35,316 bases of DNA from an uncultured Bacteroides sp. (GCF_905207245.1 NZ_CAJLKP010000065.1:1-35316), one strand, 5' to 3'; shown: positions 1 through 8,774, numbered from the stretch's first letter. Numbers and translations: made by a program. Notes: generated by a model not told the origin, from the letters alone.

Positions 1-2
1 GG

Positions 3-356
3 CTACTTCACCACCTTGTTCATTGCCGGATCGGGGAAAATCACCGACGGCTTGAACGACTTGGCTTCTTCAAAGTCCATCAAGGCATACGACATAATAA
101 TGATGATATCATCCGGCTGCACCTTGCGGGCTGCCGCACCGTTCAAGCAAATTTTGCCCGAACCGCGTTCACCTTTAATAATGTAGGTTTCAAAACGCTC
201 GCCATTATTATTGTCGGCAATATACACTTTTTCGCCGGCAATCATATTGGCCGCATCCAACAAATCCTCGTCAATCGTAATACTCCCCATATAATTGAGG
301 TTAGCTTCCGTGACGCGGGCACAATGGATTTTCGACTTCAGCACTTCAATCATCAT
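3..356 (-). CDS. panD: Aspartate 1-decarboxylase proenzyme
   Basis: This cytosolic pyruvoyl enzyme converts L-aspartate to beta-alanine and CO2, the beta-alanine branch of pantothenate and CoA synthesis. The 117-residue product has normal family length. Numbering from the first of two tandem ATGs places the self-cleavage site at Gly24-Ser25, in the motif YMGSITID. Lys9, His11, Tyr22, Arg54 and Tyr58 fall at the positions seen in the E. coli enzyme, which supports this start. The gene lies 27 bp downstream of panC on the same strand, so the two are probably cotranscribed. The stop codon sits 2 bases from the window edge, so the gene is complete. No maturation factor gene such as panZ is visible nearby. 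Confidence 0.97.
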   Translation of the reverse strand: MMIEVLKSKIHCARVTEANLNYMGSITIDEDLLDAANMIAGEKVYIADNNNGERFETYIIKGERGSGKICLNGAAARKVQPDDIIIIMSYALMDFEEAKSFKPSVIFPDPAMNKVVK

Positions 357-383
357 AAGGCCTGATCTCTCTTTTTAGGTTTA

Positions 384-1229
384 TTACTCTTTATATTTAA
401 TGTTGTCAATCAGTCGGACATCACCACAGAATACTGTAATGCAACCTACAGCATATGCCGTATCTTCCCAATCGGCAATTCTCTGCAACGTGTTGCCGTC
501 CACCAGCTCGAAGTATTCCAGACGCAAATCGGGAGCAGTTGCAATGGCATCTTCCACAAACTTCTGAGTCTCAGCAACTGTGTGAGAGGTTGCAAAGGTA
601 CGACTTTCAAACAACGTTTGCGAGATTTTTAAAGCATTTTTGCGTTCTCCGGCAGATAAACGTGCGTTACGACTACTCAAAGCCAGTCCATCTTCCTCAC
701 GTATAATGGGGCATCCCACTATTTCCAACGGATAATCCATCTTACGAACCATCTCACGGATAATAGCCAACTGCTGAAAATCTTTCTCTCCGAAGTAAGC
801 ACGGTCCGGCTTCACGGCATCAAACAGTTTGCTCACAATCTGGCAGACACCATTGAAATGTCCCGGACGAAAGGCTCCCTCCATCACTGTATCCAACGGA
901 GCATAGCTAAACTGCCGGGTATCAGGTTCAGGATACATCTCCGCAACCGAAGGGGCGAATACAAACGCAGCACCACATGCTTCCAACAAAGCACAATCAG
1001 CTTCCAATGTACGGGGATATTTCTCTAAATCATTCTTGTCGTTAAACTGTGTCGGGTTTACAAAAACACTCACTACCGCAGCGTCATTCTCAGCAACACA
1101 ACGCTTTACCAATGACGCATGACCGGCATGCAGAGCGCCCATCGTAGGCACTAATCCTACCTTTTTACCTTGGGCCCGTAAAGCCGACAATCCGGCCTGC
1201 AAGTCCTTGATAGTATGTACTATTTTCAT
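384..1229 (-). CDS. panC: Pantothenate synthetase
   Basis: This enzyme joins D-pantoate and beta-alanine with ATP, through a pantoyl-adenylate, to give pantothenate in the cytosol. The 281-residue protein has full family length. Residues 28-37 (PTMGALHAGH) carry the HIGH-like nucleotide-binding signature. GEKDFQQ at 147-153 and SSRN at 185-188 (the KMSKS-like region) are the other diagnostic blocks. It is the first gene of a panC-panD pair, so substrate-making and substrate-using steps are coupled. It diverges from the GT5-like gene across about 246 bp. I did not find a clean TAnnTTTG box for panC in that gap, although the region is AT-rich. There is no sign of damage. Confidence 0.97.
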   Translation of the reverse strand: MKIVHTIKDLQAGLSALRAQGKKVGLVPTMGALHAGHASLVKRCVAENDAAVVSVFVNPTQFNDKNDLEKYPRTLEADCALLEACGAAFVFAPSVAEMYPEPDTRQFSYAPLDTVMEGAFRPGHFNGVCQIVSKLFDAVKPDRAYFGEKDFQQLAIIREMVRKMDYPLEIVGCPIIREEDGLALSSRNARLSAGERKNALKISQTLFESRTFATSHTVAETQKFVEDAIATAPDLRLEYFELVDGNTLQRIADWEDTAYAVGCITVFCGDVRLIDNIKYKE

Positions 1230-1416
1230 CTTTATAGGTTGTATAATAACTTAGTCGTTTGCAAAAACGGTGCAAAATAAACTATTATTTAGCATATAAA
1301 GAAGAAATATCGCAAATTAATGCAAAAGTTATATCTGCACAACAAGCCCTCACAAGGCAGGTAAATACTGAAAAACAAGCAGTTAACAATTCATAAGGAA
1401 TTATAGAGCCGACTTA

Positions 1417-1450
1417 TTTGCCCAAGTGCCCGATTTTTTTTATATCTTTG
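1417..1450 (+). promoter_or_regulatory. Bacteroides-type promoter for the GT5-like gene
   Basis: A perfect TAnnTTTG -7 element (TATCTTTG, 1443-1450) lies 25 bp before the GT5-like start codon. A TTTG at 1417-1420 sits 22 bp upstream of it, slightly longer than the usual spacing of about 19-21 bp. The assignment rests on consensus and position only. Confidence 0.55.
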
Positions 1451-1475
1451 CAGAATAATTGAGAACATTGTTATT

Positions 1476-2300
1476 ATGACAAAGGCGAACAAGGTTTTAT
1501 TTATTACACAAGAGATTACTCCTTACGTACCAGAATCCGAAATGTCCCTTGTAGGCAGGCACCTACCTCAAGCAATCCAGGAAAAAGGCAGAGAAATCAG
1601 AACATTCATGCCTAAATGGGGGAATATCAATGAACGCAGAAACCAATTGCATGAAGTGATACGTCTTTCCGGTATGAATCTGATTATTGACGATACCGAC
1701 CATCCCCTTATTATTAAAGTTGCTTCCATTCAATCTGCCCGCATGCAGGTTTATTTCATCGACAACGATGACTATTTCCAAAACCGCTTGCAAGTTGCCG
1801 ATGAAAATGGTGTAGAGTATGAAGATAATGACAGCCGTGCTATCTTTTATGCACGTGGTGTGCTGGAAACAGTAAAAAAGTTGCGCTGGTGTCCGGATAT
1901 TATCCAGTGCCAGGGCTGGATGGCCGCCTTAGCTCCTTTGTATATCAAGAAAGCATATAAGGACGAGCCTTCATTCCGTGATGCCAAAGTGGTATTCTCT
2001 GTCTTCGAAGATGACTTCAAAGAATCATTCAATGCCGATTTTGTGAACAGATTGATGTTGAAAGGCGTTGCTAAGAAGGACGTAGCCAATTTGAAAGCTC
2101 CGGTAGATTATGCTGCGTTATGCAAGTTGGCTATCGATTACTCAGACGGCGTTATCCAGCAAAGTGAAAACGTTAACGAAGAGGTGATGGAATATGCCCG
2201 TCAATCCGGAAAACCTATTTTAGAATATCAAACTCCCGAAACCTTTGCAGATGCTTGTAATGAGTTCTACGATAAAGTGTGGGAAACAGAACAAAAATAA
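1476..2300 (+). CDS. Short glycogen/starch synthase-like protein (GT5 N-lobe only)
   Basis: The 274-residue protein resembles the N-terminal Rossmann lobe of ADP-glucose glycogen synthases (GT5). It starts with a beta-strand and loop, VLFITQEITPYVPESEMS (residues 7-24). VEYEDNDSRAIFYARGVLE (113-131) matches the family's conserved Y-DN-RF region, and CQGWMAAL (145-152) occupies the HDW position. Active GT5 enzymes are about 470-500 residues and have a KxGGL donor loop plus a C-terminal lobe with the catalytic and ADP-glucose-binding residues. Here the loop reads ESEMS and the whole C-lobe is absent. The reading frame is intact with a proper promoter, so it looks like a maintained short protein, not a fresh truncation. 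It is probably regulatory or structural in glycogen metabolism, or non-functional as a synthase. The DUF4270 gene follows after 20 bp. Confidence 0.8.
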   Translation: MTKANKVLFITQEITPYVPESEMSLVGRHLPQAIQEKGREIRTFMPKWGNINERRNQLHEVIRLSGMNLIIDDTDHPLIIKVASIQSARMQVYFIDNDDYFQNRLQVADENGVEYEDNDSRAIFYARGVLETVKKLRWCPDIIQCQGWMAALAPLYIKKAYKDEPSFRDAKVVFSVFEDDFKESFNADFVNRLMLKGVAKKDVANLKAPVDYAALCKLAIDYSDGVIQQSENVNEEVMEYARQSGKPILEYQTPETFADACNEFYDKVWETEQK

Positions 2301-2320
2301 ACAAGATAACAAAGAAAACT

Positions 2321-3871
2321 ATGAAAGTTAAGTATCTAGGAGCTCTGCTTTTGACGGCAACTCTCACTTTCTTTGGTTGCGATGATAATACCGGCACATT
2401 AGGAATGGGTATGTTGCCCGGTTCTGATGGTATATCTGCGCATACGACAACGTTCGATGTAACCACAAGCTCTGTTCTTGCCGATTCTGTATTTGCTAAG
2501 ACCAGCACTGGCTATGTAGGTCGTTTTACTGATCCTATATTCGGATATTATGAAGCCAGTTTCCTGACGGAGTTGAACTGTATAGATAACTTCAAATTCC
2601 CTGAAAAATATGATTTTGATAAGAAAACGGGAATTCTGGTAGGAGATACAGTATCAGGTGTACGCTTAGTGGTTTATTACTCTACTTGGTTCGGAGATTC
2701 TTTGAATCCTTGCCGTATGAGTGCGTATGAATTACAAACTAAGTTAGACCGTAATCGTTACACTAATATCGATCCGTCAGATTATTACAGACCGGAAGGT
2801 AAATCACCCATATTATTAAATCGTAAAGCTTACACAGCTTATGATACAAGTGTTACTGACGAGGAAAGAAACGCTACAGATAGTAATGGTAATAAAACTT
2901 ATTATCCAAGTGTTACTTTTGAACTTGACAAAGAAAAATATGGAAATCAGTGGATTAGAGACTCCAAAGAAAATCCAAAGTGGTTTGAGAATTCCAACGC
3001 TTTCATAGATAAAGTATTCAAAGGTGTATATATAAAGAGTGACTATGGTGATGGAACTGTGCTTTATGTAGACCGCGTAGACTTACAAATGAAGTATCAT
3101 TATTATGTAATAGATACTACAACTAATATTCCTTATAAACGGAAGCAGAATGGTTTTGAAAATGAAGACTCTACCGCTTACAGATGGAGAACTGAGTTTG
3201 CTTCTACCAAAGAGGTAATCCAAGCCAACAAGTTCTTTAATTCTGATAAAATCAAAGAACTTGCTGAACAACCCGAGCATACTTATATCAAATCTCCTGC
3301 CGGAATTTTCACAGAAGCAGTTTTACCTTACGAGTCAATCAATAAGGAATTAGCTGGTGATACACTTAATGCCGTGAAATTGACTTTCACCAATTACAAT
3401 GAAGACAGTAAGTACGAATTCAGTATGAGTGCCCCAAAATATGTGCTTCTGATACGTAAAATGGACTTTAAGAGCTTCTTTGAAGAGAATAAGCTACCGG
3501 ACAATATCACGTCATTTACTGTAGAACATAATAGTGTAGCGACTAATCAGTATACATTCAGTAATATTGCCCGTCTGGTTAGTACCTGTATTAAAGAGAA
3601 AGGTGCTGCCAAGAAGAAAGCTCAGGAAGAAGCCGGTGCTACATGGAATGAAGAAAAAGAAAAAGCATGGGAAAAAGACTGGAGTACAGTATATTTGATT
3701 CCTGTTGCCATCACATATGATACAAGCAGTAGTGGTCAAAAGACAATGACGAACATACAGAATGACTTACAACCGGGATATGCCAAATTAAAAGGTGGTC
3801 CGGCTAAAAAAGGCGAAGAAGTAATCACACCATTGAAACTGGAAGTTACTTACACTACATTCAATAAATAA
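2321..3871 (+). CDS. DUF4270 family lipoprotein
   Basis: A 516-residue exported protein of the Bacteroidota DUF4270 family, with no established function that I know of. The frame extends 14 codons upstream, but the ATG at 2321 starts a typical lipoprotein signal: MKVKY, a hydrophobic run, then the lipobox FFGC, with acidic DD after the Cys. The early GMGMLPGSDG stretch and a beta-rich, Tyr/Asp-rich body fit the family. Residues about 425-450 are Lys/Glu-rich and probably helical. It starts 20 bp after the GT5-like gene and is probably cotranscribed with it. That pairing of a cytosolic sugar protein with an envelope lipoprotein is not explained by function. It ends at a strong terminator. Confidence 0.85.
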   Translation: MKVKYLGALLLTATLTFFGCDDNTGTLGMGMLPGSDGISAHTTTFDVTTSSVLADSVFAKTSTGYVGRFTDPIFGYYEASFLTELNCIDNFKFPEKYDFDKKTGILVGDTVSGVRLVVYYSTWFGDSLNPCRMSAYELQTKLDRNRYTNIDPSDYYRPEGKSPILLNRKAYTAYDTSVTDEERNATDSNGNKTYYPSVTFELDKEKYGNQWIRDSKENPKWFENSNAFIDKVFKGVYIKSDYGDGTVLYVDRVDLQMKYHYYVIDTTTNIPYKRKQNGFENEDSTAYRWRTEFASTKEVIQANKFFNSDKIKELAEQPEHTYIKSPAGIFTEAVLPYESINKELAGDTLNAVKLTFTNYNEDSKYEFSMSAPKYVLLIRKMDFKSFFEENKLPDNITSFTVEHNSVATNQYTFSNIARLVSTCIKEKGAAKKKAQEEAGATWNEEKEKAWEKDWSTVYLIPVAITYDTSSSGQKTMTNIQNDLQPGYAKLKGGPAKKGEEVITPLKLEVTYTTFNK

Positions 3872-3897
3872 ATTCTTCTCCAATAAAGTAAAGGTAC

Positions 3898-3936
3898 AAA
3901 AAAGCCTTCCGTTCAAAATAGAGCGGAAGGCTTTTT
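3898..3936. terminator. Bidirectional rho-independent terminator
   Basis: Perfect arms GCCTTCCG (3904-3911) and CGGAAGGC (3924-3931) are flanked by an A-run on the left and a T-run on the right, which extend the stem. It lies between the convergent DUF4270 gene and the GH57-like gene and can serve both strands. Confidence 0.9.
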
Positions 3937-3962
3937 ATTTATATATATACTCTCAAGAAAGA

Positions 3963-5366
3963 CTACTTGGCAGTCTCTTTCTTGGTCGTTTTCTTTGCAG
4001 CAGGCTTCTTTGCAGCAGGAGCTTTAGCCTTTGTTGCAGACTCTTTGGTCTTTGCCGCCTTCTCAACAGATTTCTCTTTTTCCAGTTTTGCTTGCAGCTT
4101 CTCCACTTCTTTGTTTAATTCTTCAATTTCATCACCTTGATTCTTGATAGTTGTCAACAAGGCATTCAGTTCCTCATTATCTATATCCATCGGATAAAGA
4201 GATTCTACCCGTTTGATGAAATCACCCAAAACATTCATGTAGTTGGTAAATGCATCATAAGGGGATTCATAGATACCCCGGTTCAACCCTACAGCACTGT
4301 TCTTTGTCGTCATGAAGCGGAAGTTGTTACTTGCCTGCAAATAATCCCAGTCTTGCTTGATACGGCGGTCATCAGAGAGATGCACACGTTCGGCAATGCT
4401 ATACAGTTTATTGAACGCTTCGCGTTGCATGCTGTTACCCAGCCAGCAACTGGTATCTCTCTCCTCGTCCACCCAAGACATCGGATACGGAACATCCAGT
4501 TGAGATACAGACTTCAATTTTGTGATAACCTCAGTTGGGGTGGAGAATGCAATACCTTTCTCCTTAGCACAAACAGGCAAAGCTTTCAGGAATTCCAGAA
4601 TGTTGGAAGAAAGCGGCTGGGCCATACCCAATGCACTCAGCTCCATGAAGATATTGATGACTTGTTCCTCCTGTGGCAAAGCATCGATCCAGCTAATATA
4701 TTTATCAGCAAACAACGGATACTCATTCCATTCCGAATTAGAAAAACGCAAACTGATATCATCCGAGAGTTTGAAATCACGTAATAACAATTTCAGGTTC
4801 TGATTGTGACTACAGTGATATACATAGTGCGGGCTCTTCCAACCCAGAATATGTTTGGCACCTTCAGTCAGCATGCCTTTAAAGCCCATACTTGCAACCA
4901 GTCCGCCAATCTCATCAGAATAAATCAAACTGGAATTACGGAATACCTTCGGCGCTTTACCGAACATTTGCTTCATCTTGGCACTCTGGCGTTTCACTTC
5001 TTCCTTAAAGCAATCTTCGTTCGCCAAAGAAGAAAGGCCGTGAGAGTAAGGTTCAGCCAGGAATTCACAGCAGCCGGTATCATTCAGTTGATGCAGTAAA
5101 TCGATTACAGCCGGCGCGTGGATCTCCAATTGCTCTAAAGCCACACCGGAAACGGACAAAGCCACCTTGAATGCACCACCGGAGTTTTTAACCATTTCAA
5201 TGAGCGCACTCAATGCGGGAATATAGGAACGTTCGGCAACTTCATTAATGCTGTACTCGTTGGCATAATCATCATAGTAATAGTGATTAGTACCTATATC
5301 AAAGAAACGGTAGCGTTTCAGGTGAATGATTTGATGAATCTCAAAATAAAGACAGATGGTTCTCAT
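3963..5366 (-). CDS. GH57 alpha-amylase-like protein with substituted catalytic residues
   Basis: A 467-residue cytosolic protein of the GH57 type. Its N-terminus MRTICLYFEIHQ carries the first conserved region, which fixes the ATG at 5366; the frame is open 26 codons further upstream without a family match. EPYSHGL (105-111) fits region 2. VFRNSSLIY (141-149) aligns with VFRNTELIY of active alpha-amylases, so the nucleophile Glu is Ser146. IFMELSALG (239-247) aligns with the FMDYETFG block, so the acid/base Asp appears to be Glu242. The C-terminus has a coiled coil (about 398-431) and a Lys/Ala-rich tail (about 432-467) ending KKTTKKETAK. It is the last gene of the debranching enzyme-GT4-GH57 operon. 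Possible roles are alpha-glucan binding, scaffolding, or an enzyme with altered chemistry. Confidence 0.88.
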   Translation of the reverse strand: MRTICLYFEIHQIIHLKRYRFFDIGTNHYYYDDYANEYSINEVAERSYIPALSALIEMVKNSGGAFKVALSVSGVALEQLEIHAPAVIDLLHQLNDTGCCEFLAEPYSHGLSSLANEDCFKEEVKRQSAKMKQMFGKAPKVFRNSSLIYSDEIGGLVASMGFKGMLTEGAKHILGWKSPHYVYHCSHNQNLKLLLRDFKLSDDISLRFSNSEWNEYPLFADKYISWIDALPQEEQVINIFMELSALGMAQPLSSNILEFLKALPVCAKEKGIAFSTPTEVITKLKSVSQLDVPYPMSWVDEERDTSCWLGNSMQREAFNKLYSIAERVHLSDDRRIKQDWDYLQASNNFRFMTTKNSAVGLNRGIYESPYDAFTNYMNVLGDFIKRVESLYPMDIDNEELNALLTTIKNQGDEIEELNKEVEKLQAKLEKEKSVEKAAKTKESATKAKAPAAKKPAAKKTTKKETAK

Positions 5367-5410
5367 ATCTATATAAGTTTTAAGTTTATAGTTGACGAGT
5401 TTACGAGGGA

Positions 5411-5449
5411 ACAAGTTAACAAGGAAATTTACGACACTTGTCAACTTGT
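5411..5449. other. Inverted repeat between GT4 and GH57-like genes
   Basis: Arms ACAAGTTAACAAG (5411-5423) and CTTGTCAACTTGT (5437-5449) pair at 12 of 13 positions around a 13-nt loop. The element lies in the 103-bp gap inside the operon. It lacks a T-run, so it looks more like an mRNA processing or stability hairpin, or an operator, than a terminator. Confidence 0.55.
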
Positions 5450-5469
5450 ATCTGAGGCCTCATCAACTC

Positions 5470-6735
5470 TTATTGTTTTTTAATAACCTCTTCGTAGATG
5501 CGACGCACTTTCAAGCCTACATCTTCCCATTTGATGCCATCCACTTCTTTCTTTCCCTCATCGCGCAGATACTCGTAGAGTGCAGGATAAGTACAAATAG
5601 CGTAAATAGCATCTGCCATAGCGTGGATGTCCCAATAATCGGTTTTGATGCACTTCTCCAAGATCTCGGCACAACCGGACTGCTTGGAAATAATGGTGGG
5701 CACACTACATTGCATAGCTTCCAAAGGGGATATACCGAATGGTTCCGAAACAGAAGGCATAATGTACACATCACTCGCTTTCAGCATTTCGTATACCTGA
5801 CTTCCTTTCATAAATCCAGGGAAATGGAAGCGGTCGGCAATGCCACGCTCAGCCACCAGGCGAATCATCTGATTCATCATATCACCATTACCAGCCATTA
5901 CGAAACGGATGTTGCGTGTACGGTGCAATACCATAGCAGCAGCCTCTACAAAATACTCGGGTCCCTTCTGCATAGTGATACGTCCCAGGAAAGTCACCAC
6001 CTTTTCATTCGGTTTCTTTTGCGGCACGATGTCCTGTATTTCTTGCGGAAGCGGAGAAACGGCATTGTGTACGGTAGATACCTTACGAGGATCCTGAAAA
6101 TACTTATTGATAACCGTCTGACGTGTCAGTTCACTCACACACATGATGTGATCGGCATGATCCATACCATTCTTCTCAATGGCATAGACAGTAGGGTTCA
6201 CATTGCCACGGCTACGGTCGAAGTCGGTGGCATGTACATGGATTACCAACGGCTTGCCGGAAACTTGCTTAGCATGGATACCCGCAGGATACGTCAGCCA
6301 GTCGTGTGAATGAATGATTTCAAATTCCTGCTGTCGGGCTATGACACCCGCTACAATAGAATAGTTATTTATCTCTTCGTGCAGATTGGCCGGATAGCGC
6401 CCGGAAAACTCAATACATCCGAGATCATTAGTATTCAGGTAATTAAAATCAGCATAAATATGATCGCGCAAATCATAATAAAGCTGAGGGTCCATATAAG
6501 AACCTACGCGCCCCTTTACATAATCCCAATTTACATCGCGCCACACTACCGGAGTACTGTTCATACCTATGATGCGCAAAAAGCTCTGGTCCTCATCGCC
6601 CCACGGCCTCGGAATACAGAAAGTAATCTCCATGTCCTGCTGTTGGGACATTCCTTTCGTCAGACCGTAGCTGGCAGTTCCCAAACCACCTAGGATATGC
6701 GGGGGGAACTCCCATCCAAACATTAAAACTTTCAT
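5470..6735 (-). CDS. GT4-family glycosyltransferase, likely the alpha-glucan (glycogen) synthase
   Basis: A 421-residue GT-B retaining glycosyltransferase. The N-lobe has WEFPPHILGGLGTA (8-21), a glycine-rich loop as in glycogen/starch synthases, and HSHDW at 142-146. The C-lobe has GR and K of the phosphate-binding site (251-257, GRITMQK) and an EX7E motif, EPFGISPLE (331-339). All catalytic landmarks are present, unlike in the GT5-like protein at 1476. It sits between the debranching enzyme (14 bp upstream) and the GH57-like gene, which supports a role in building or extending storage alpha-glucan in the cytosol. A strong ribosome binding site (AGGAGG) lies 6-8 bp before the ATG. The donor (ADP- or UDP-glucose) cannot be read from sequence alone. 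Confidence 0.9.
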   Translation of the reverse strand: MKVLMFGWEFPPHILGGLGTASYGLTKGMSQQQDMEITFCIPRPWGDEDQSFLRIIGMNSTPVVWRDVNWDYVKGRVGSYMDPQLYYDLRDHIYADFNYLNTNDLGCIEFSGRYPANLHEEINNYSIVAGVIARQQEFEIIHSHDWLTYPAGIHAKQVSGKPLVIHVHATDFDRSRGNVNPTVYAIEKNGMDHADHIMCVSELTRQTVINKYFQDPRKVSTVHNAVSPLPQEIQDIVPQKKPNEKVVTFLGRITMQKGPEYFVEAAAMVLHRTRNIRFVMAGNGDMMNQMIRLVAERGIADRFHFPGFMKGSQVYEMLKASDVYIMPSVSEPFGISPLEAMQCSVPTIISKQSGCAEILEKCIKTDYWDIHAMADAIYAICTYPALYEYLRDEGKKEVDGIKWEDVGLKVRRIYEEVIKKQ

Positions 6736-6749
6736 TTTCGTTCCTCCTC

Positions 6750-8690
6750 TTATAAATTATACTTAGACAACAACTTCAAGATGCGCAGTATCTCGGCCAC
6801 ATTCATGGCAAAGGAGACTGCACCACGACCTCTGAACGGTGGGTTACCATCAAAGAGTTCGGGCAGCGAACCAATACAATGACTCGTCATCTCATCTTCA
6901 AAGCCTATCAGATAACGCTCTACGAACGACACACCGCTCATCTTATAGATGCGCAGATAAGCCTCCATGTAGAAGCCCATGAGCCACGGCCAAGCCGTAC
7001 CCTGGTGATAAGCATAATCTCGCTGAGTCTGAGGACCGACATAATTCGGATTATATCCTCCGCTCTTCGGACTAAGAGTACGCAGCCCTTTCGGCGTAAG
7101 CAACTCTTTCGTCACAATATCGAGCACTTGTTTCTTCTGTGCCCTGTCTAACGGAGAATAATCGAAAGCAACGGTAAATATCATATTGGGGCGAACGCTC
7201 CAGTCCATCATATACCCATCCACATAGTCGAACAGATAACCACACTCATTACGGAATACTTCTACAAAAGATTTTCCGGTCACTTCGGCCTGTGCATCCA
7301 GTTCGTCCGCCAGATGAACATTGCCATCCTCACGAACCAAATCGGCAATAAAACGAAGTGCATTATACCATAAAGAGTTTACTTCTACAATATATCCCGT
7401 ACGTGGAGTGACGGGACGGCCATGAGCCGTAGAATTCATCCAAGTGATGGCTTTCTCCGCTCCATTGGCATAAAGCAAGCCATTTTCGTGCAGGAAGAGA
7501 TTATCATGCTTGCGGCTACGGATATAATCCATGATATCTTCCAGCAATTTGCCGTACTTCTGACGGCACTGTTCACGCGAAGTTACCTTGGCGTACTGTT
7601 GCAAAGTCCAGATTGCCCATAACAGCACATCGGGATCGTTCATTTCATATATCTTGAAAGTGGCAGGTTCTCCATTGATAAATTCCCGGATAGCCTTTTC
7701 AGCAGTCAGCATCACGTCTTCAAACTCGTCTTGCTCATCCACTGCCAGCGTTAAACCCGGCAAAGAAATAAACAAGTCACGGGCACGGCACTTGAACCAA
7801 GGGTATCCTGCCAACACGTAATGTTCATTTCCCTGCTTATTATGGAACTGATGTGCCGAATTCACCAGACAATGATAGAAACTGTCGCGCGGTGTACGGT
7901 CTTCCACTTCCGCCTCGAAGGTCTGTTTCAACTTACGCGGAGATATTTCGGAGATACCGGCAGAAAAGACAATGCTTTCTCCTTTCTTTATATCTACTTC
8001 GAAATAACCGGGAACATACAGATCTTCATTGAAGTCGTAGCCGCGTTCTTGTTCTTTGGGATACTCGATGCCACGGTACCAATCCGGCTGATAGTGAAAC
8101 TCATTCTTCTTATTGAGTTGCATGAAGAGTTCGGGATAGCCAGGATACATGCAAGTCTTTATACCATTCTCTACCAACTGGTAGTCACGGTTTGCCTGCG
8201 GATTTTCGTGCGTATACTCGCGCACACTGCGGAATGCCAGAAATGGACGAAACCGGAGCGTGGTAGCCGAGTGGGCATCCACCAAGGTGTAGCGAATCAG
8301 AATCCTATTCTCGTGATGTACAAAAATCTTTTCTTTACGGAGGATAACGCCTCCTACACGGTAAGTCGTAGCCGGGATATGTTCGCAGTCGAATTCGCGG
8401 ATATACTTATGTCCGTTAGGACTGAAGTGATCTCCCTGATATTTGTGCAACCCCAGATTGAACTCCGCACCGTGTTGAATTACCGTTTCGTCCAAAGAAG
8501 ATAGCAGCACATGGTTCTCATCGTCAAGATTGGGGACGGGAATCACCAATAGTCCGTGATATTTGCGTGTGTTACAATCTACAATCGTTGTACAATGATA
8601 GGCCCCTGACTTATTAGTCCGGAGTATCTCCCTTGGTAAAGATTCTTCCAGATTGATCATCAGAGTCTTGTCAAATCGTAAATAACTCAT
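6750..8690 (-). CDS. Glycogen debranching enzyme (amylo-alpha-1,6-glucosidase type, GH133-like)
   Basis: The 646-residue protein matches bacterial/archaeal glycogen debranching enzymes that hydrolyse alpha-1,6 branch glucose. The N-terminal beta-sandwich domain carries the signature RKYHGLL (42-48), and the C-terminal (alpha/alpha)6 domain begins near residue 265. Typical blocks are PWFKCRARDLFISLPGL (about 297-312), YHQGTAWPW and LPELFDGNPPFRGRG near the C-terminus. There is no signal peptide, so it acts in the cytosol. It is the first gene of the operon with the GT4 and GH57-like genes, downstream of a good promoter and a leader with alternative hairpins. Length and motifs look complete, so debranching should be functional. 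Confidence 0.93.
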   Translation of the reverse strand: MSYLRFDKTLMINLEESLPREILRTNKSGAYHCTTIVDCNTRKYHGLLVIPVPNLDDENHVLLSSLDETVIQHGAEFNLGLHKYQGDHFSPNGHKYIREFDCEHIPATTYRVGGVILRKEKIFVHHENRILIRYTLVDAHSATTLRFRPFLAFRSVREYTHENPQANRDYQLVENGIKTCMYPGYPELFMQLNKKNEFHYQPDWYRGIEYPKEQERGYDFNEDLYVPGYFEVDIKKGESIVFSAGISEISPRKLKQTFEAEVEDRTPRDSFYHCLVNSAHQFHNKQGNEHYVLAGYPWFKCRARDLFISLPGLTLAVDEQDEFEDVMLTAEKAIREFINGEPATFKIYEMNDPDVLLWAIWTLQQYAKVTSREQCRQKYGKLLEDIMDYIRSRKHDNLFLHENGLLYANGAEKAITWMNSTAHGRPVTPRTGYIVEVNSLWYNALRFIADLVREDGNVHLADELDAQAEVTGKSFVEVFRNECGYLFDYVDGYMMDWSVRPNMIFTVAFDYSPLDRAQKKQVLDIVTKELLTPKGLRTLSPKSGGYNPNYVGPQTQRDYAYHQGTAWPWLMGFYMEAYLRIYKMSGVSFVERYLIGFEDEMTSHCIGSLPELFDGNPPFRGRGAVSFAMNVAEILRILKLLSKYNL

Positions 8691-8720
8691 AGTTGTGCAT
8701 TATTTAAAGGTTAATTGTTC

Positions 8721-8764
8721 AGGTATCATGCTCCATACCTGCGATAGAATGCTCCCAAGTATGG
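8721..8764 (-). promoter_or_regulatory. Alternative hairpins in the glycogen operon leader
   Basis: In the predicted 5' UTR of the debranching-enzyme mRNA, CCATAC (8764-8759) can pair with GTATGG (8738-8733). AGGTAT (8740-8735) can instead pair with ATACCT (8726-8721). The two helices share bases 8735-8738, so they exclude each other. Whether this acts as a switch is inference. Confidence 0.4.
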
Positions 8765-8774
8765 TAGTGATGCC

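Noticed and set aside
5392..6309. 305-codon plus-strand frame
   Set aside because: Antisense to the GT4 gene, no domain, no start signal.
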